Positions 23,462 through 32,593 of a stretch of DNA of 64,000 nt are shown piece after piece. The stretch is from positions 372,001 through 436,000 of the forward strand of contig DAOPQC010000004.1 of the NCBI GenBank assembly GCA_035358815.1, read 5' to 3'. Every line of letters starts with the position of its first letter. Position 1 is the stretch's first letter. The position numbers were made by a program, and so were the translations under genes. The notes under the pieces are model-generated. The model saw only the letters and a program-made list of their open reading frames with translations. It was not told where the DNA came from and made no database searches. The stretch is from Thermoanaerobaculales bacterium (GTDB lineage: Bacteria > Acidobacteriota > Thermoanaerobaculia > Thermoanaerobaculales > Sulfomarinibacteraceae).

Positions 23462-23491
23462 GGGAACGGGAACGGGGACGGGAACGGGACC
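23462..23491. repeat. GGGAAC hexamer array, copy 6, with ATCCCAGATCC block
   Basis: GGGAAC, GGGAAC, GGGGAC, GGGAAC, GGGACC, then GGAAGCGAGCGCG and, at 23514-23539, CCCTATCCCCTAGATCCCAGATCC. The same association of the two repeat types is seen around 10271-10898. The 148-bp gap (23394-23541) holds no gene. Confidence 0.75.
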
Positions 23492-23541
23492 GGAAGCGAG
23501 CGCGTGTGTCGAATCCCTATCCCCTAGATCCCAGATCCTCC

Positions 23542-26028
23542 TCAAGGCACCGTCGCGCTCCACGCCCCGGTGTCGCCGGACTCGAAGCCGTCCCCGAACA
23601 ACCCGGCGCCCCCGCCGATCGCCACTGGTTGGGTGATGCTGCGAGGGCCTTCCGGGAACGTGGCGGTGAGCGTGACCGGGTACACCCCCTCGGCGGGGAA
23701 GGCATGCGAGGGGTTCTGCTCGGTCGAGCTGCCGCCGTCGCCGAACTCCCACTGCCACCCGGCAACCGGGCCGCTCGAGCGGTCGGTGAAGGCCACCGGC
23801 TGCCCGACCGCCGGGTCGGCGGGTGAGTACTCGAAGTCGGCGAGGTGCTCGGCGCCGGTCACCGTGATGTCGTCGAGGTACCAGCCGAGATACTCGTACG
23901 AGGAGTCGGAGGCGAAGTGCCAGCGCAGGTCGACGGTCTGTCCTGCCCATTCGCCGAGTTCGAACGACACCTCCTGCCACTCCCCGGTCGTGCCAGTGAA
24001 GCCGGGCTGGCCGAGGGCGCTGACGTCGCTCGACGGGTAGCCGCCATCGGGCGTGAGCAGCGTGTACGAACCGGACCCGGCCGGGCGCACGCTGAGGTTG
24101 CCGCCGTCCCAGGAGCTTTCGAACTCGTACCAGTGCCAGAAGCTGATCCGGCCGCCGCCTGCGATCGGCACCGCGGCCAGGTCGAGGTACCAGTGGGCGT
24201 TCTGCTGGTAGTCGCCGGACAGGTTGGTCGCCCAGACCTTGGTGCCGGAGTGCGCGCCGGGGTTGCCGGCGCCCGAGGGCGAGCCCCACTGCCAACCCTG
24301 GCTCGACGCCAGGCCGCCGTCGTCGACCTCGAGGTCGGTTTCAAACGCGACCTCGAGCGGGGCGAGCGCGAAGTTGAGGAGCGAGGCCGGCGCGACCACG
24401 GTGCGTGTCACTGCGATCGTCTCGAAGCCCGCGGATGAGACCCGGAAGTCGTAGTCGCCCTCGAACACCGCCGGCAAGGCGTAGGCGCCGTTGCCGCCGG
24501 TGGTCGTCGAGAGGCCGAGGTCCGGGACCTCGACCGTGGCGCCGGCGATCGGCGCCCCGGTGTGGTCGGTGACCTCGCCGGAGACCGCCGCCGTGGGCAG
24601 CGGCACGAGAACCGCGTCGAGGATGGTCGAGCCGCCGCTCGGCACGGTCACGCCGTAGAACTCCGCCGGCTCGTGACCGGTCGCGGTGATCAGCACGTGG
24701 TAGGTGCCCGGCAACAGCATCCGGTGGTAGTCGCCGACGTCGGGGTCGGTCAGGGCGTAGCTGTTGTCGGCCGCGGTGTCGAGGCCGACGATCTCGATCC
24801 TGGCGTCGAGGGGCTGACCCGCCGGGTCGGTGACCAGGCCGCGGATGCCCTTCCGCGACTGCCCGAGGTAGCCGAGCAGCGCGGCGCGGTTCCAGAGCCA
24901 GTGGTCGTCGAGCTGCGAGGCCGGCAGCAGCTTGGTGCTCGAGATCTCGATCGTGACCTCGCGGCCGCCGCGGAACCCGGTCATGTAGTCCTGCCGGCCG
25001 CCGGTGATCGTGTACCAGTCCCAGCCGTTGGTGATGCCGTTGTCGAGGTCGGTGAGGTAGCCGGCCGGCGCGACCGCGTGGACGGCGTCGGCGTAGGCGC
25101 GGCTGATCGCGATCAGCCAGGCGTCGTCGACGTGCCGCCGGGACCAGGTGTCCCACGGGTAGTTCACAACCTCCGCGCCGCCATGGAAGTTGGCGGACAG
25201 CACGATGCGATGCGCCTCGGCGAACGCCATCATGTGCTGGGTCTCGGTCCACCACGGGTTGCCGTCGGGGTGAGGCCCGTCGTCGGGGTCGGGGAAGTTG
25301 CGGTTGCCGTCAACGCCCCATCCGCCCGATGCGTTGGTGTACTCGCGGATCGCCCCGTCGACCGTGGCGTCGCTCGAGTAGTAGGTGCCGTCCGGGTTGG
25401 CGGCCGGGTTGATCCAGATCTCGAGGTCGTCGACCAGGGCGGTGATCTCGGGGTCGCCGCCGTACCCGTCGAGCAGCTCCGCGATCAGGTGCAGCATCAG
25501 CCCGTAGCCGGTGGTCTCGTCGCCGTGGATCGACGCGCTGTAGAGCACCTCGGGCTCGTCCTCCTCGAGATCCGGGTTGTCGCTGATCCGGAGCGCCCAC
25601 AGCCGGTGGGGCCGCGCCTGGTTGGTGGTCGCGCCGAGGTCGACCAGCCGGCACAGCGCCGGGTAGTCGGCCGCGTACCGGTTCAGGAAGCCGACGTACT
25701 GGGCGTAGGTCGGGTAGCACTCCCAGGTCCGGTCGGGGTCGTTCTCCCAGCCGGCCGGGCACATGGTCGCGAGCTTCGGCGCCTCGGGCTCGGGCAGCGT
25801 CTCCCACTCGAAGCCGGCCTTGGCGAGCCGCTCGAGCTGGGCCGGGAAGGCGGAAGCGATCACCAGGCCGTCGCGGACGTCGTCGATGCTGACAAGAAGG
25901 GACAGCTCCTCGAGCCGGCTGCGCTCCTCGAGCACGATCCGGATCACCATTGGACCGTCGGCCGCGACCGCTGCCGCGGCGCCCGTCATCACACCGAGCA
26001 GAACCACAGTGAGCATGACCCGTCGCAT
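23542..26028 (-). CDS. Secreted M14 carboxypeptidase with carboxypeptidase-regulatory, MAM-like and PKD domains and FESGD tail
   Basis: 828 residues with a signal peptide to about residue 23. The M14 domain (about 100-400) has zinc ligands H168, E171 (SIHGDET) and H282 (ANFHGGAE), substrate-binding R243 (GVDGNRNFP) and catalytic E361 (REVTIEIS). Two carboxypeptidase-regulatory-like beta domains follow (about 405-560), then a jelly-roll/MAM-like domain (about 580-725) and a PKD domain (about 730-805, WEFGDGGSSTEQNPSHAF). The last 19 residues, LFGDGFESGDTGAWSATVP, match a recurrent C-terminal tail in secreted proteins and may be a sorting or anchoring signal. The ATG has GGAGGG upstream. Confidence 0.92.
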   Translation of the reverse strand: MRRVMLTVVLLGVMTGAAAAVAADGPMVIRIVLEERSRLEELSLLVSIDDVRDGLVIASAFPAQLERLAKAGFEWETLPEPEAPKLATMCPAGWENDPDRTWECYPTYAQYVGFLNRYAADYPALCRLVDLGATTNQARPHRLWALRISDNPDLEEDEPEVLYSASIHGDETTGYGLMLHLIAELLDGYGGDPEITALVDDLEIWINPAANPDGTYYSSDATVDGAIREYTNASGGWGVDGNRNFPDPDDGPHPDGNPWWTETQHMMAFAEAHRIVLSANFHGGAEVVNYPWDTWSRRHVDDAWLIAISRAYADAVHAVAPAGYLTDLDNGITNGWDWYTITGGRQDYMTGFRGGREVTIEISSTKLLPASQLDDHWLWNRAALLGYLGQSRKGIRGLVTDPAGQPLDARIEIVGLDTAADNSYALTDPDVGDYHRMLLPGTYHVLITATGHEPAEFYGVTVPSGGSTILDAVLVPLPTAAVSGEVTDHTGAPIAGATVEVPDLGLSTTTGGNGAYALPAVFEGDYDFRVSSAGFETIAVTRTVVAPASLLNFALAPLEVAFETDLEVDDGGLASSQGWQWGSPSGAGNPGAHSGTKVWATNLSGDYQQNAHWYLDLAAVPIAGGGRISFWHWYEFESSWDGGNLSVRPAGSGSYTLLTPDGGYPSSDVSALGQPGFTGTTGEWQEVSFELGEWAGQTVDLRWHFASDSSYEYLGWYLDDITVTGAEHLADFEYSPADPAVGQPVAFTDRSSGPVAGWQWEFGDGGSSTEQNPSHAFPAEGVYPVTLTATFPEGPRSITQPVAIGGGAGLFGDGFESGDTGAWSATVP

Positions 26029-26080
26029 CAGCCCTCCGAGTGTCCGGCCGGTGCGCAACTCGGCGCCGGCCAGGCCTCCG

Positions 26081-26088
26081 ATTGTAGC
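26081..26088 (-). promoter_or_regulatory. Putative -10 element of M14 peptidase gene
   Basis: Minus strand GCTACAAT (hexamer TACAAT), 52 nt before the ATG at 26028, which has its own SD. Confidence 0.45.
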
Positions 26089-26182
26089 CGCAAATCCCCG
26101 TTGGAGTGGTTCGTGAGACACGGTTCCGGCTTCAAACGCTCGACCGGGCGGGGTGTGAGATCCTCACAAGGAGAACCAGGAA

Positions 26183-26423
26183 GTGCAGCCGGGTTCGCGG
26201 CTCGGGCCGTACGAGATCGTCGCGCCGCTCGGAGCGGGCGGGATGGGGGAGGTGTACCGGGCCCGTGACAACCGGCTTGACCGCGAGGTCGCGGTCAAGC
26301 TGTTGCGGCCCGAGGTGGCCGGAGACGCCGAGCGGGTCAAGCGCTTCGAGCAGGAGGCGCGCACCGTCGTCTCGCTCTCCCGCGGCCATCCTCGCTGCTC
26401 GTGCCCGTCGCGAAGGCGACTAA
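26183..26423 (+). pseudogene. Serine/threonine protein kinase remnant (N-lobe only)
   Basis: The first 68 codons are a clean Hanks-type kinase N-lobe: [21 protein letters not shown] (glycine-rich loop), the VAIK-type lysine in REVAVKLL, and the RFEQEARTV helix-C region. After VVSLS the frame drifts. A different frame continues briefly as [12 protein letters not shown], which resembles the next kinase segment (HPNILAVHDVGREGD), and ends at TAA 26421. The catalytic loop, DFG and C-lobe are absent. The remnant stops exactly at the 3' end of the convergent radical SAM gene, so a frameshift plus deletion or rearrangement truncated it. Confidence 0.8.
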
Positions 26424-27190
26424 CCAATTTCGCATTCAATCTCGCGGCCGGCACAGAAGCGCCGCACGCTGCGCGACTGGGCGTGGTAGAAGGCCTCGGT
26501 GGCGCCGTCCCGGCTGACGCGCGGGTTGTAGTTCCAGCCGCTGAAGTAGATGTGATCGACGAACGCAACCTCGGCGAGGACCGCGGACAGGTCCTGGACG
26601 ATGATGTCCGGCGTCGGGTAGGGCTCGATGTGGACGCGCGTCCGGCGCCCGGCAGCGTGCAGCCGCCGCAGGGCGGCGATGCGCTCGCCGTAGGGCGCGG
26701 CACCCGGCTCCCACTCGCGGCGAAAGCCCTCGTCGAGCGAGACCAGGCTGATGCCGTGCGTGTTGTCGCAGGGGAAGCGCCGGCGGTCGGCGAGCTCCGC
26801 GGGCAGCCTGCCCTTGGTCAGCACGGAGCAGGGGATCTCGCACCGGTTCAGCCGCTCGATGATGGCGAGCGACATCTCCCCGACCTCCGGGTGGCCGACC
26901 ATGAACGGGTCGGTGGTCAGGCACAGGTGCACCTCGTCAGGGAGCACCCGCTTCCGCGTCAGCTCGCGGTCGAGCAGCGCGAGGGCGTTGCCCACGATGC
27001 GCGGCCGGCACCACTCGTCGTAGTCGCGGACGCGCCCGTGGTGCCTGGCCATCAAGAACGCGTAGCACGGGTAGCGGCAGCCGTGGCTGCAGCCGAGGGC
27101 GTGGTTGATGCAGTGAAATCCGAGCCCGCTCCGGTAGAGCAGGCTCTTGCGCTCGATGGCGTCGAGTGGCTTGGGGAGAGGGTCGCCCAC
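26420..27190 (-). CDS. Radical SAM protein with CX3CX3C cluster motif (SPL/COG1533-like)
   Basis: 256 residues resembling spore-photoproduct-lyase-like radical SAM proteins. The cluster motif is [14 protein letters not shown], that is Cys-x3-Cys-x3-Cys, one residue longer than the canonical CX3CX2C. Radical SAM barrel blocks follow ([62 protein letters not shown]). The substrate is unknown. Three in-frame GTGs (27199, 27196, 27190) could start it; 27190 is chosen because TAGACT ends 9 nt before it and the others abut the hexamer. The 3' end abuts a kinase remnant. The 207-bp divergent gap to 27398 holds nothing else recognisable. Confidence 0.8.
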   Translation of the reverse strand: MGDPLPKPLDAIERKSLLYRSGLGFHCINHALGCSHGCRYPCYAFLMARHHGRVRDYDEWCRPRIVGNALALLDRELTRKRVLPDEVHLCLTTDPFMVGHPEVGEMSLAIIERLNRCEIPCSVLTKGRLPAELADRRRFPCDNTHGISLVSLDEGFRREWEPGAAPYGERIAALRRLHAAGRRTRVHIEPYPTPDIIVQDLSAVLAEVAFVDHIYFSGWNYNPRVSRDGATEAFYHAQSRSVRRFCAGREIECEIG

Positions 27191-27199
27191 GTCCACCAC

Positions 27200-27205
27200 A
27201 GTCTA
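27200..27205 (-). promoter_or_regulatory. -10 element, leaderless type, for radical SAM gene
   Basis: Minus strand TAGACT in GCTAGACT, 9 nt before the GTG at 27190; no SD is present. Confidence 0.4.
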
Positions 27206-27397
27206 GCGCTGGTCGGCCGGCGCGAGCCGCGACGGGCGCGCCGTGGCGTGCCCGCGACCGCGAGCGGGCTGCCGGGAGGGCGCTGGACGGACAGCGTCAG
27301 GCTGGTCGATACTCGACGCCGGGGCCGCGGTCGCGAGGGGCAGCGGGGTGCGGCCGGTGGACGGGCTGCGCACCCCGCGGCCGAGAAGGGAGGAGCG

Positions 27398-28201
27398 ATG
27401 GCAGGGTTTCCGGAGCGGGTGACGCTGGGCCGGTCGGGGCTCGTGGTCGGGCCGCTCGGCGTGGCGGGCGGGTACGGCGTCGACGCGGCGGCGATCCGCA
27501 AGGCGGTCGACCGCGGCTGCAGCTACCTCTACCACGGCTCGCGCCGCGCGCCCGGCATGCGGAGCGCGATCCGCGAGCTCACGGCGGCCGGCCGGCGCGA
27601 CGAGCTGGTGGTCGTGCTGCAGAGCTACGCGCGCTGGCCGTGGCTGCTCGAGCGCGGCATCACGCGGGAGCTCTCCGCTCTCGGCCTCGACCACGCCGAC
27701 GTGCTGCTGCTCGGTTGGCACAACGACACGCCATCGGACCGCATTCTCGAGCGAGTGGTGCGGCTGCAGGGGGAGGGGCTGTTCCGGCACCTCGCGGTGT
27801 CAGGCCACCGGCGGGCGGCGTTCGTCGACTTCGCCGAAGACCCGCGCTACTCCATCCTCCACATCCGCTACAACGCCGCCCATCCCGGCGCCGAGCAGGA
27901 CGTATTCCCGCACCTCCTCCGCGAGGGCCGGCCCGGGACCGTGGCCTACACCGCCACCCGCTGGGGCTCGCTGCTGTCTGCGAAGAGGATGCCGCCGGGC
28001 GAGGCGCCGCTGCGCGGCCGCGACGCCTACCGCTTCGTGCTCACAAACCCCGACTTCAACGTCTGCATGGCCGGCCCCAAGAACGCCGCCGAGCTCGAGG
28101 AGGCGCTGGCCGCGCTCGACGACGGCCCGCTCTCAGCGGACGAGATGGCCCGGGTGCGCCGGATCGGCGAGCACGTCCGCGCCCACGCCTGGATGGGCTG
28201 A
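27398..28201 (+). CDS. Aldo/keto reductase-like TIM-barrel protein, catalytic site altered
   Basis: 267 residues. The sequence follows aldo/keto reductase order: [36 protein letters not shown], then [14 protein letters not shown], a [11 protein letters not shown] strand and a C-terminal [21 protein letters not shown] block that matches the NADPH-side segment (VDVVLTGP-like). The usual D-x4-Y pair after the second strand (FFDTADxYG) is replaced by [11 protein letters not shown], so the standard catalytic tetrad is not evident. The ATG at 27398 has GGGAGGAG upstream. It is divergent from the radical SAM gene. Confidence 0.75.
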   Translation: MAGFPERVTLGRSGLVVGPLGVAGGYGVDAAAIRKAVDRGCSYLYHGSRRAPGMRSAIRELTAAGRRDELVVVLQSYARWPWLLERGITRELSALGLDHADVLLLGWHNDTPSDRILERVVRLQGEGLFRHLAVSGHRRAAFVDFAEDPRYSILHIRYNAAHPGAEQDVFPHLLREGRPGTVAYTATRWGSLLSAKRMPPGEAPLRGRDAYRFVLTNPDFNVCMAGPKNAAELEEALAALDDGPLSADEMARVRRIGEHVRAHAWMG

Positions 28202-28222
28202 TTCTGCAGGTGTTGGAGCCCT

Positions 28223-30766
28223 CTACGGCGTGGGGAATGGCGGCTCCGTCGACTTGCAGACGACCACGGTGAAGTCGTCCTCCTGAGCACGGCCATCCAG
28301 GAACGACCGGGCGGCTGCGATGACGTGGTCGGCGATCTCGCGTGCGGGCCGGTCGATCACCGCTCTCACGGCATTGAGAACGGCTGTTGGCCCGAACTCG
28401 TCACCGTTCGCGGACGCGGCCTCGAGGATTCCGTCGGTGAGGAGCACGAGCGTCTCGCCGTCTTCGAGGGTGATGGGCGGATCCGGCGTGCACGAGAGGT
28501 TCGGGAAGAGGCCGAGCGGCCTGCAGCCACTCTTCAGCTCGGCCTTGACCGAGCCCGACCGATCGAAGACGTATCCCGTCGGATGCCCGAGGTTCGCCCA
28601 CGACAGGGCTCCTTGCCGCCCGTCCAGGATGGTCAGGATCATCGTCACGAAGGACTGCTCCTGGAGGTCCGCGAAGAGGAGCCTGTTGAGCTCGGCCGCT
28701 AGCTTGTCGAGGGGCGTCAACGCGCTCGCCAGGGACCGGAGGTAGGCGCGCGTCGCGGTCATGATCAACGCGGCGCCGACGCCGTGGCCGGACACGTCGG
28801 CGATGCCGAGAGCGAGCCGGCCGTCGGGCAGCGGGATGAAGTCATAGTAGTCGCCACAGGTCGCGCTGGCAGGCGTTGACGTGCCTGCGATGTCGTAGCC
28901 CGGCATCGTCGGAGGCTCCTGCGGGACCAGCCTCTGCTGGACCGAAGCTCCCAACCGCATCTCGATCTCGCTCTCTTGGAGCTTGATGCGCTGGGTCATG
29001 TCGCGCATGACCGAGACGAAGTGGGTGATCTCGCCGGTGCTGTTGTCATGGATCGGTGTGATCGTCTGCTCCGCGAGGAAGTTCTCGCCGGACTTCTTGC
29101 GGTTGATCACCGTCCCTTTGAAGGGCTCACCGCTGGCGATCGTCGCCCACAGGTTCGCGTAGTATGCCGGCGACTGGAGCCCGGACTTGAGCAGCTTCGG
29201 TGTCCGGCCGACCGCCTCGGCGCTGCTGTAACCGGTGGTCGCCTCGAAGGCTGGGTTGACGTACTCGATGACGCCGGCGCGATCGGTGATGAACACACTG
29301 TCGGCGGCCTGCTCGACGGCGTTGGAAAGACGCTGCGACAGCTCCTGTGCCCGTTTTTGGGTTGTGACGTCTCGGAAAACCACCACGCCGCCGATGAGCT
29401 GACCGTCGGCGTTCTTGAGTGGTGAGCCGGTCACGCTCGTCCACGCGCCGTCAGGCACCTGCGCGTTGCGGACGAACACCTCGGTCTCCGGAACGTCCTC
29501 GCCGCGGATCGCCCGCGGCAACGGCAGTTCATCCGCTGGGAAGTGCCGGTCGGTGCCCGGCACGAAGAGGCCGAAGGCCTCCGACCACTCACCCCGGGGG
29601 GAGTTCAAGGGCCCTCGACCGAGAATGCGCCTCGCCGCCTCGTTGACAATGGTCATCCGGCTCCTCGCGTCAGCGACGATCACCCCTTCGGAGACGCTGT
29701 GGATCACCGAACTGGCGAACTCGGCCTGCTCGCGGCGGGTCCTCTCGAACGACCATCTGTGCGTTATGAGCGCGAGTGCAAGCAGCAGCTCATAGCCAAG
29801 GAAGACTCCGAAGCCGATCGGTCCGGCGCGGCTGGTGGCCGTCCGCGACAGGTAGCCGGGCGTCGGCCGGGCAATCAGCGTCCAGGACTGGCCGTCCAGA
29901 AAGATCTCGTGGCGTACGACGGCGCCGGCTGCAGGACGTCCGCCCTCGGGAGTCGGATTGGTGGTGAACCCCTCGCTGGCGCTCGTCCCAGCGTCGTCGA
30001 CGAGATCCACGACCATGTCCTGAGGTCCCCCGTGACCTCTGTCCGGCAACGATGAGGAGATGACGTCCGCGGCGCGGAAGATGCCGACCGCGAATCCCGA
30101 GAGCACGCGTGCCCCGTTCCCTTCGACTGGCGCTCTGAAGACAGGGATCGCCAGGAGGAAGACCGTCGATTCTCTGGAGTCCTGCAGCACGCGCAGCAGG
30201 CCCGAGATGGCCGCCTGTCCTGTCGCCGCTGCACGTGACAGAGCATCCATCGTGACCGGCTCAGATCCGAGGTCGAAACCCAGCGCCCAGTCGTTCCCCG
30301 CCCGGGGTTCCATGAAGCGAACCGGGAAGTAGCGCTCTCTGGTCGCCGCAGGCGCCAAGGTGCGCGCACCCGTCCACTCAGTAATCGTGTAGCCCGTTCC
30401 GACATCCCGCCACGCGTCCGCTTCATGCCGACCTCGCTCGGCCAACGGAACCAGGGGTGTCCACACCAGGGCCTGGATCTCGGATCCACGAGCCATGAGT
30501 TCGACCGCGAACCTCGTGAACTCGCTGTCGGCCATCGAGTCGCTGGAGCTGAGCAGCGCCGCCGTTGCGGCGACCATGCGGCGGCCGTCCGCGACCTCGG
30601 CCTCCAGCGCCTGCGCCAGCTCCGTGACCTTCCTGTCGAAGCGGTCGAGGTTCCTCCGGTCGTCGGCGTGGCGAATCGCGCGCTGCGTCGCGAGGCCCGC
30701 AAGGGGCCCGAGCAGGGCGGCGATGATCGCGCCCAAAACGAGAGGTTCATGAACGTTGAGCTTCAT
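28223..30766 (-). CDS. CHASE-PAS-PAS sensor with SpoIIE/RsbU-type PP2C phosphatase output
   Basis: About 847 residues. An N-terminal transmembrane helix (about 8-28), a CHASE-type periplasmic domain (about 60-290, with TPLVPLAERGRHE and FMEPRAGNDWALGFDL), a second helix near 320-340, two PAS domains (about 355-480 and 485-605), then a SpoIIE phosphatase. Metal-binding acidic motifs are CGDYYDFIPL, GIADVSGHG, LTDGILEA and EDDFTVVV. It probably dephosphorylates an anti-sigma-factor antagonist in response to an extracytoplasmic ligand; no such partner is adjacent. The start at 30766 (MKLNVHEP) places the helix at the N-terminus; an in-frame ATG at 30865 is the alternative and neither has an SD. 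GC bias is weaker than in neighbours. Confidence 0.88.
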   Translation of the reverse strand: MKLNVHEPLVLGAIIAALLGPLAGLATQRAIRHADDRRNLDRFDRKVTELAQALEAEVADGRRMVAATAALLSSSDSMADSEFTRFAVELMARGSEIQALVWTPLVPLAERGRHEADAWRDVGTGYTITEWTGARTLAPAATRERYFPVRFMEPRAGNDWALGFDLGSEPVTMDALSRAAATGQAAISGLLRVLQDSRESTVFLLAIPVFRAPVEGNGARVLSGFAVGIFRAADVISSSLPDRGHGGPQDMVVDLVDDAGTSASEGFTTNPTPEGGRPAAGAVVRHEIFLDGQSWTLIARPTPGYLSRTATSRAGPIGFGVFLGYELLLALALITHRWSFERTRREQAEFASSVIHSVSEGVIVADARSRMTIVNEAARRILGRGPLNSPRGEWSEAFGLFVPGTDRHFPADELPLPRAIRGEDVPETEVFVRNAQVPDGAWTSVTGSPLKNADGQLIGGVVVFRDVTTQKRAQELSQRLSNAVEQAADSVFITDRAGVIEYVNPAFEATTGYSSAEAVGRTPKLLKSGLQSPAYYANLWATIASGEPFKGTVINRKKSGENFLAEQTITPIHDNSTGEITHFVSVMRDMTQRIKLQESEIEMRLGASVQQRLVPQEPPTMPGYDIAGTSTPASATCGDYYDFIPLPDGRLALGIADVSGHGVGAALIMTATRAYLRSLASALTPLDKLAAELNRLLFADLQEQSFVTMILTILDGRQGALSWANLGHPTGYVFDRSGSVKAELKSGCRPLGLFPNLSCTPDPPITLEDGETLVLLTDGILEAASANGDEFGPTAVLNAVRAVIDRPAREIADHVIAAARSFLDGRAQEDDFTVVVCKSTEPPFPTP

Positions 30767-30954
30767 TCGTCGAGGTGCCAGGCGGAAAGCCCCGGCACGA
30801 GAGCCGACCACCCGTGTCAGGGGAAACAGAATCCAGCCGATTTCCTTCCGGGCTCGGTAACCCATTTGCGGCGGTTCGTGGAAGACACGGGCAGAGACAG
30901 CGGGGGGCTCCTGGTGCTCGCGTCTGGGTTCCGGGGTTCCGACAGCCAGGCCTT

Positions 30955-32532
30955 TCAGAACAGCGCCGACGTCGACACGATCACGGTCGGGCCGGTGCCG
31001 TCGTCCGGGAAGCCGACCTCGATCCGCGCGATGTTGGTGAGGCCGATCGTGGTCAGGTCACCGATGATCCCGATGCCGGCGTCAAAGCGGACGCCGCCGG
31101 TTGCCCGTCCGACCCGGGCGTCCCAGGTGCTGCCGGCGTCGGCAAACACCTCGACGCCGAGCGCCAGGACCTGGAACAGGTCCTCCTTGAGCAGGGCGCG
31201 CCACTGGACGTTGGCGACGGCCCGCCCGCAGCCGTCGAAGTAGTCCGGGTCCCACCCGCGCAGCCCGAGGTCGGCGCCGAGGGTCAGCTGGCGGTCGAGG
31301 TCGAGGTCGCGCGAGACGTCCGCGAGCAGGCGGAGCTGCCAGCCGCGGCGGCCGAGTTGCGCCGCGCCGATCCAGGCGCCGGCAACCCAGTTGTTGAAGT
31401 CGCCGTCGTCGACCCGGCCTTCGATCATGGCCTCGCCGAGGATCAGCCAGCGGCCTCGGTGATGGGCCATGTCGAAGCGGCCGTCGAGGAGCAGGCGCGG
31501 GATGTCCCCTCCGAACGCCGGCACCGAGAAGGTGGCGCCTGCGGCGAGGTTCGGGCCGAGCGCCACGTCCTCCTGGATCGACCAGGCCCGGAACCCGTGG
31601 AGCACTTCGAAGCGGTCGGTGACGTGCTCGAAGGACAGGCGAGGCCCGTCGATGCGCCGGTCCTCCGGCGTCGGGTAGGGGGTGCCGGTCCGCCGGTCGA
31701 TCCACTCGCCGTACTCCTCGTGACGGTGGTCGAAGCCGACGGTGAGGCGACGGGTCACCCTGCCGCCCGGCAGACGAAAGCCGTACCAGGCGCTCCCCGC
31801 CTCGATCTTCAACGGTCCGCTGACCGCCGTCTCGCCTTCCGAGTAGAGGTAGTCGATGCGGTCGTCCCGGTCCCAGAGGCCGCCCATCGCCCGGGGGACC
31901 GCCAGCGAGTAGAACGGCCGCTCGACCCTGGCGAGCTCGCGGAAGCCGTCGCTGCGATCGGCGTAGCTGAGCTCCGTCTGCCACCAGCTGCTCCCGAGGT
32001 TGGGGTCGAAGTAGCTGACGACGGTCTCCTCGCGCTCGACGTCGCTACCGTACTGGAGCTCGGCCTTGGTACCGAGGCCCAGGAAGTTCTTCTCCTGGAA
32101 CTCGAGCCTCCAGTCCTCGCGGCTGCCGGTCAGGCCGAGCGCGCCGCCGGCCTCGAGCGTCCACTGGTCGTGGGTCTCGACGGTGACCTCGACCCCGCCC
32201 TCGACCGGCCGGGCGGTGATCTCGACCGGGTTGATGAAGCCCAGCGCGCGGATGACGCGGGCGCTCTCCTCGGCCAGCGCCGTCGAGTACGGTTCCCCTT
32301 CCTTGAACAGCAGCCGCGAGCGCAGGAAGGACTCCTTGCTGATGATGTGGAGCGAGTTCGCCGCCCGGTAGAACCAGGCCGAGGTCTCGGGCTGTGAGGT
32401 GTCGAAGACGTCGTAGCGCGCAAACACGATGCGCACGATCGGCTGGCCCTCGACGTCGCCGGACGCGGCCGCAGCCCCGCCCGCCCACAGCGCGAGCGCG
32501 AGCGCGGAGCCGGCGGCGACGGCGATCTTCAA
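30955..32532 (-). CDS. Omp85-family-like outer-membrane beta-barrel protein
   Basis: 525 residues. The signal peptide (LALALWAGGAAAASG) ends near residue 24. A POTRA-like segment (about 55-120: SKESFLRSRLLFKEGEPYSTALAEESARVIRALGF) is followed by a long run of alternating beta strands ending in a terminal Phe (VIVSTSALF), as in outer-membrane barrels. Only one POTRA-like repeat is visible, so it is shorter than BamA or TamA. The start is a TTG at 32532 with no good SD; no better in-frame codon precedes the signal peptide. It lies 61 nt downstream of the pentapeptide-repeat gene and may be co-transcribed. Confidence 0.82.
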   Translation of the reverse strand: MKIAVAAGSALALALWAGGAAAASGDVEGQPIVRIVFARYDVFDTSQPETSAWFYRAANSLHIISKESFLRSRLLFKEGEPYSTALAEESARVIRALGFINPVEITARPVEGGVEVTVETHDQWTLEAGGALGLTGSREDWRLEFQEKNFLGLGTKAELQYGSDVEREETVVSYFDPNLGSSWWQTELSYADRSDGFRELARVERPFYSLAVPRAMGGLWDRDDRIDYLYSEGETAVSGPLKIEAGSAWYGFRLPGGRVTRRLTVGFDHRHEEYGEWIDRRTGTPYPTPEDRRIDGPRLSFEHVTDRFEVLHGFRAWSIQEDVALGPNLAAGATFSVPAFGGDIPRLLLDGRFDMAHHRGRWLILGEAMIEGRVDDGDFNNWVAGAWIGAAQLGRRGWQLRLLADVSRDLDLDRQLTLGADLGLRGWDPDYFDGCGRAVANVQWRALLKEDLFQVLALGVEVFADAGSTWDARVGRATGGVRFDAGIGIIGDLTTIGLTNIARIEVGFPDDGTGPTVIVSTSALF

Positions 32533-32593
32533 GGCGGCGGTCCGGATCGGGGCGGCATCGTTCGCTGTTCCAGGGGTGGTGGCCGCCTCGGCC

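Noticed and set aside
26183..28201. A single 672-codon gene joining the kinase N-lobe to the aldo/keto reductase-like protein
   Set aside because: The middle part is antisense to the radical SAM gene and shows no kinase C-lobe; the reductase-like gene has its own SD and ATG at 27398.
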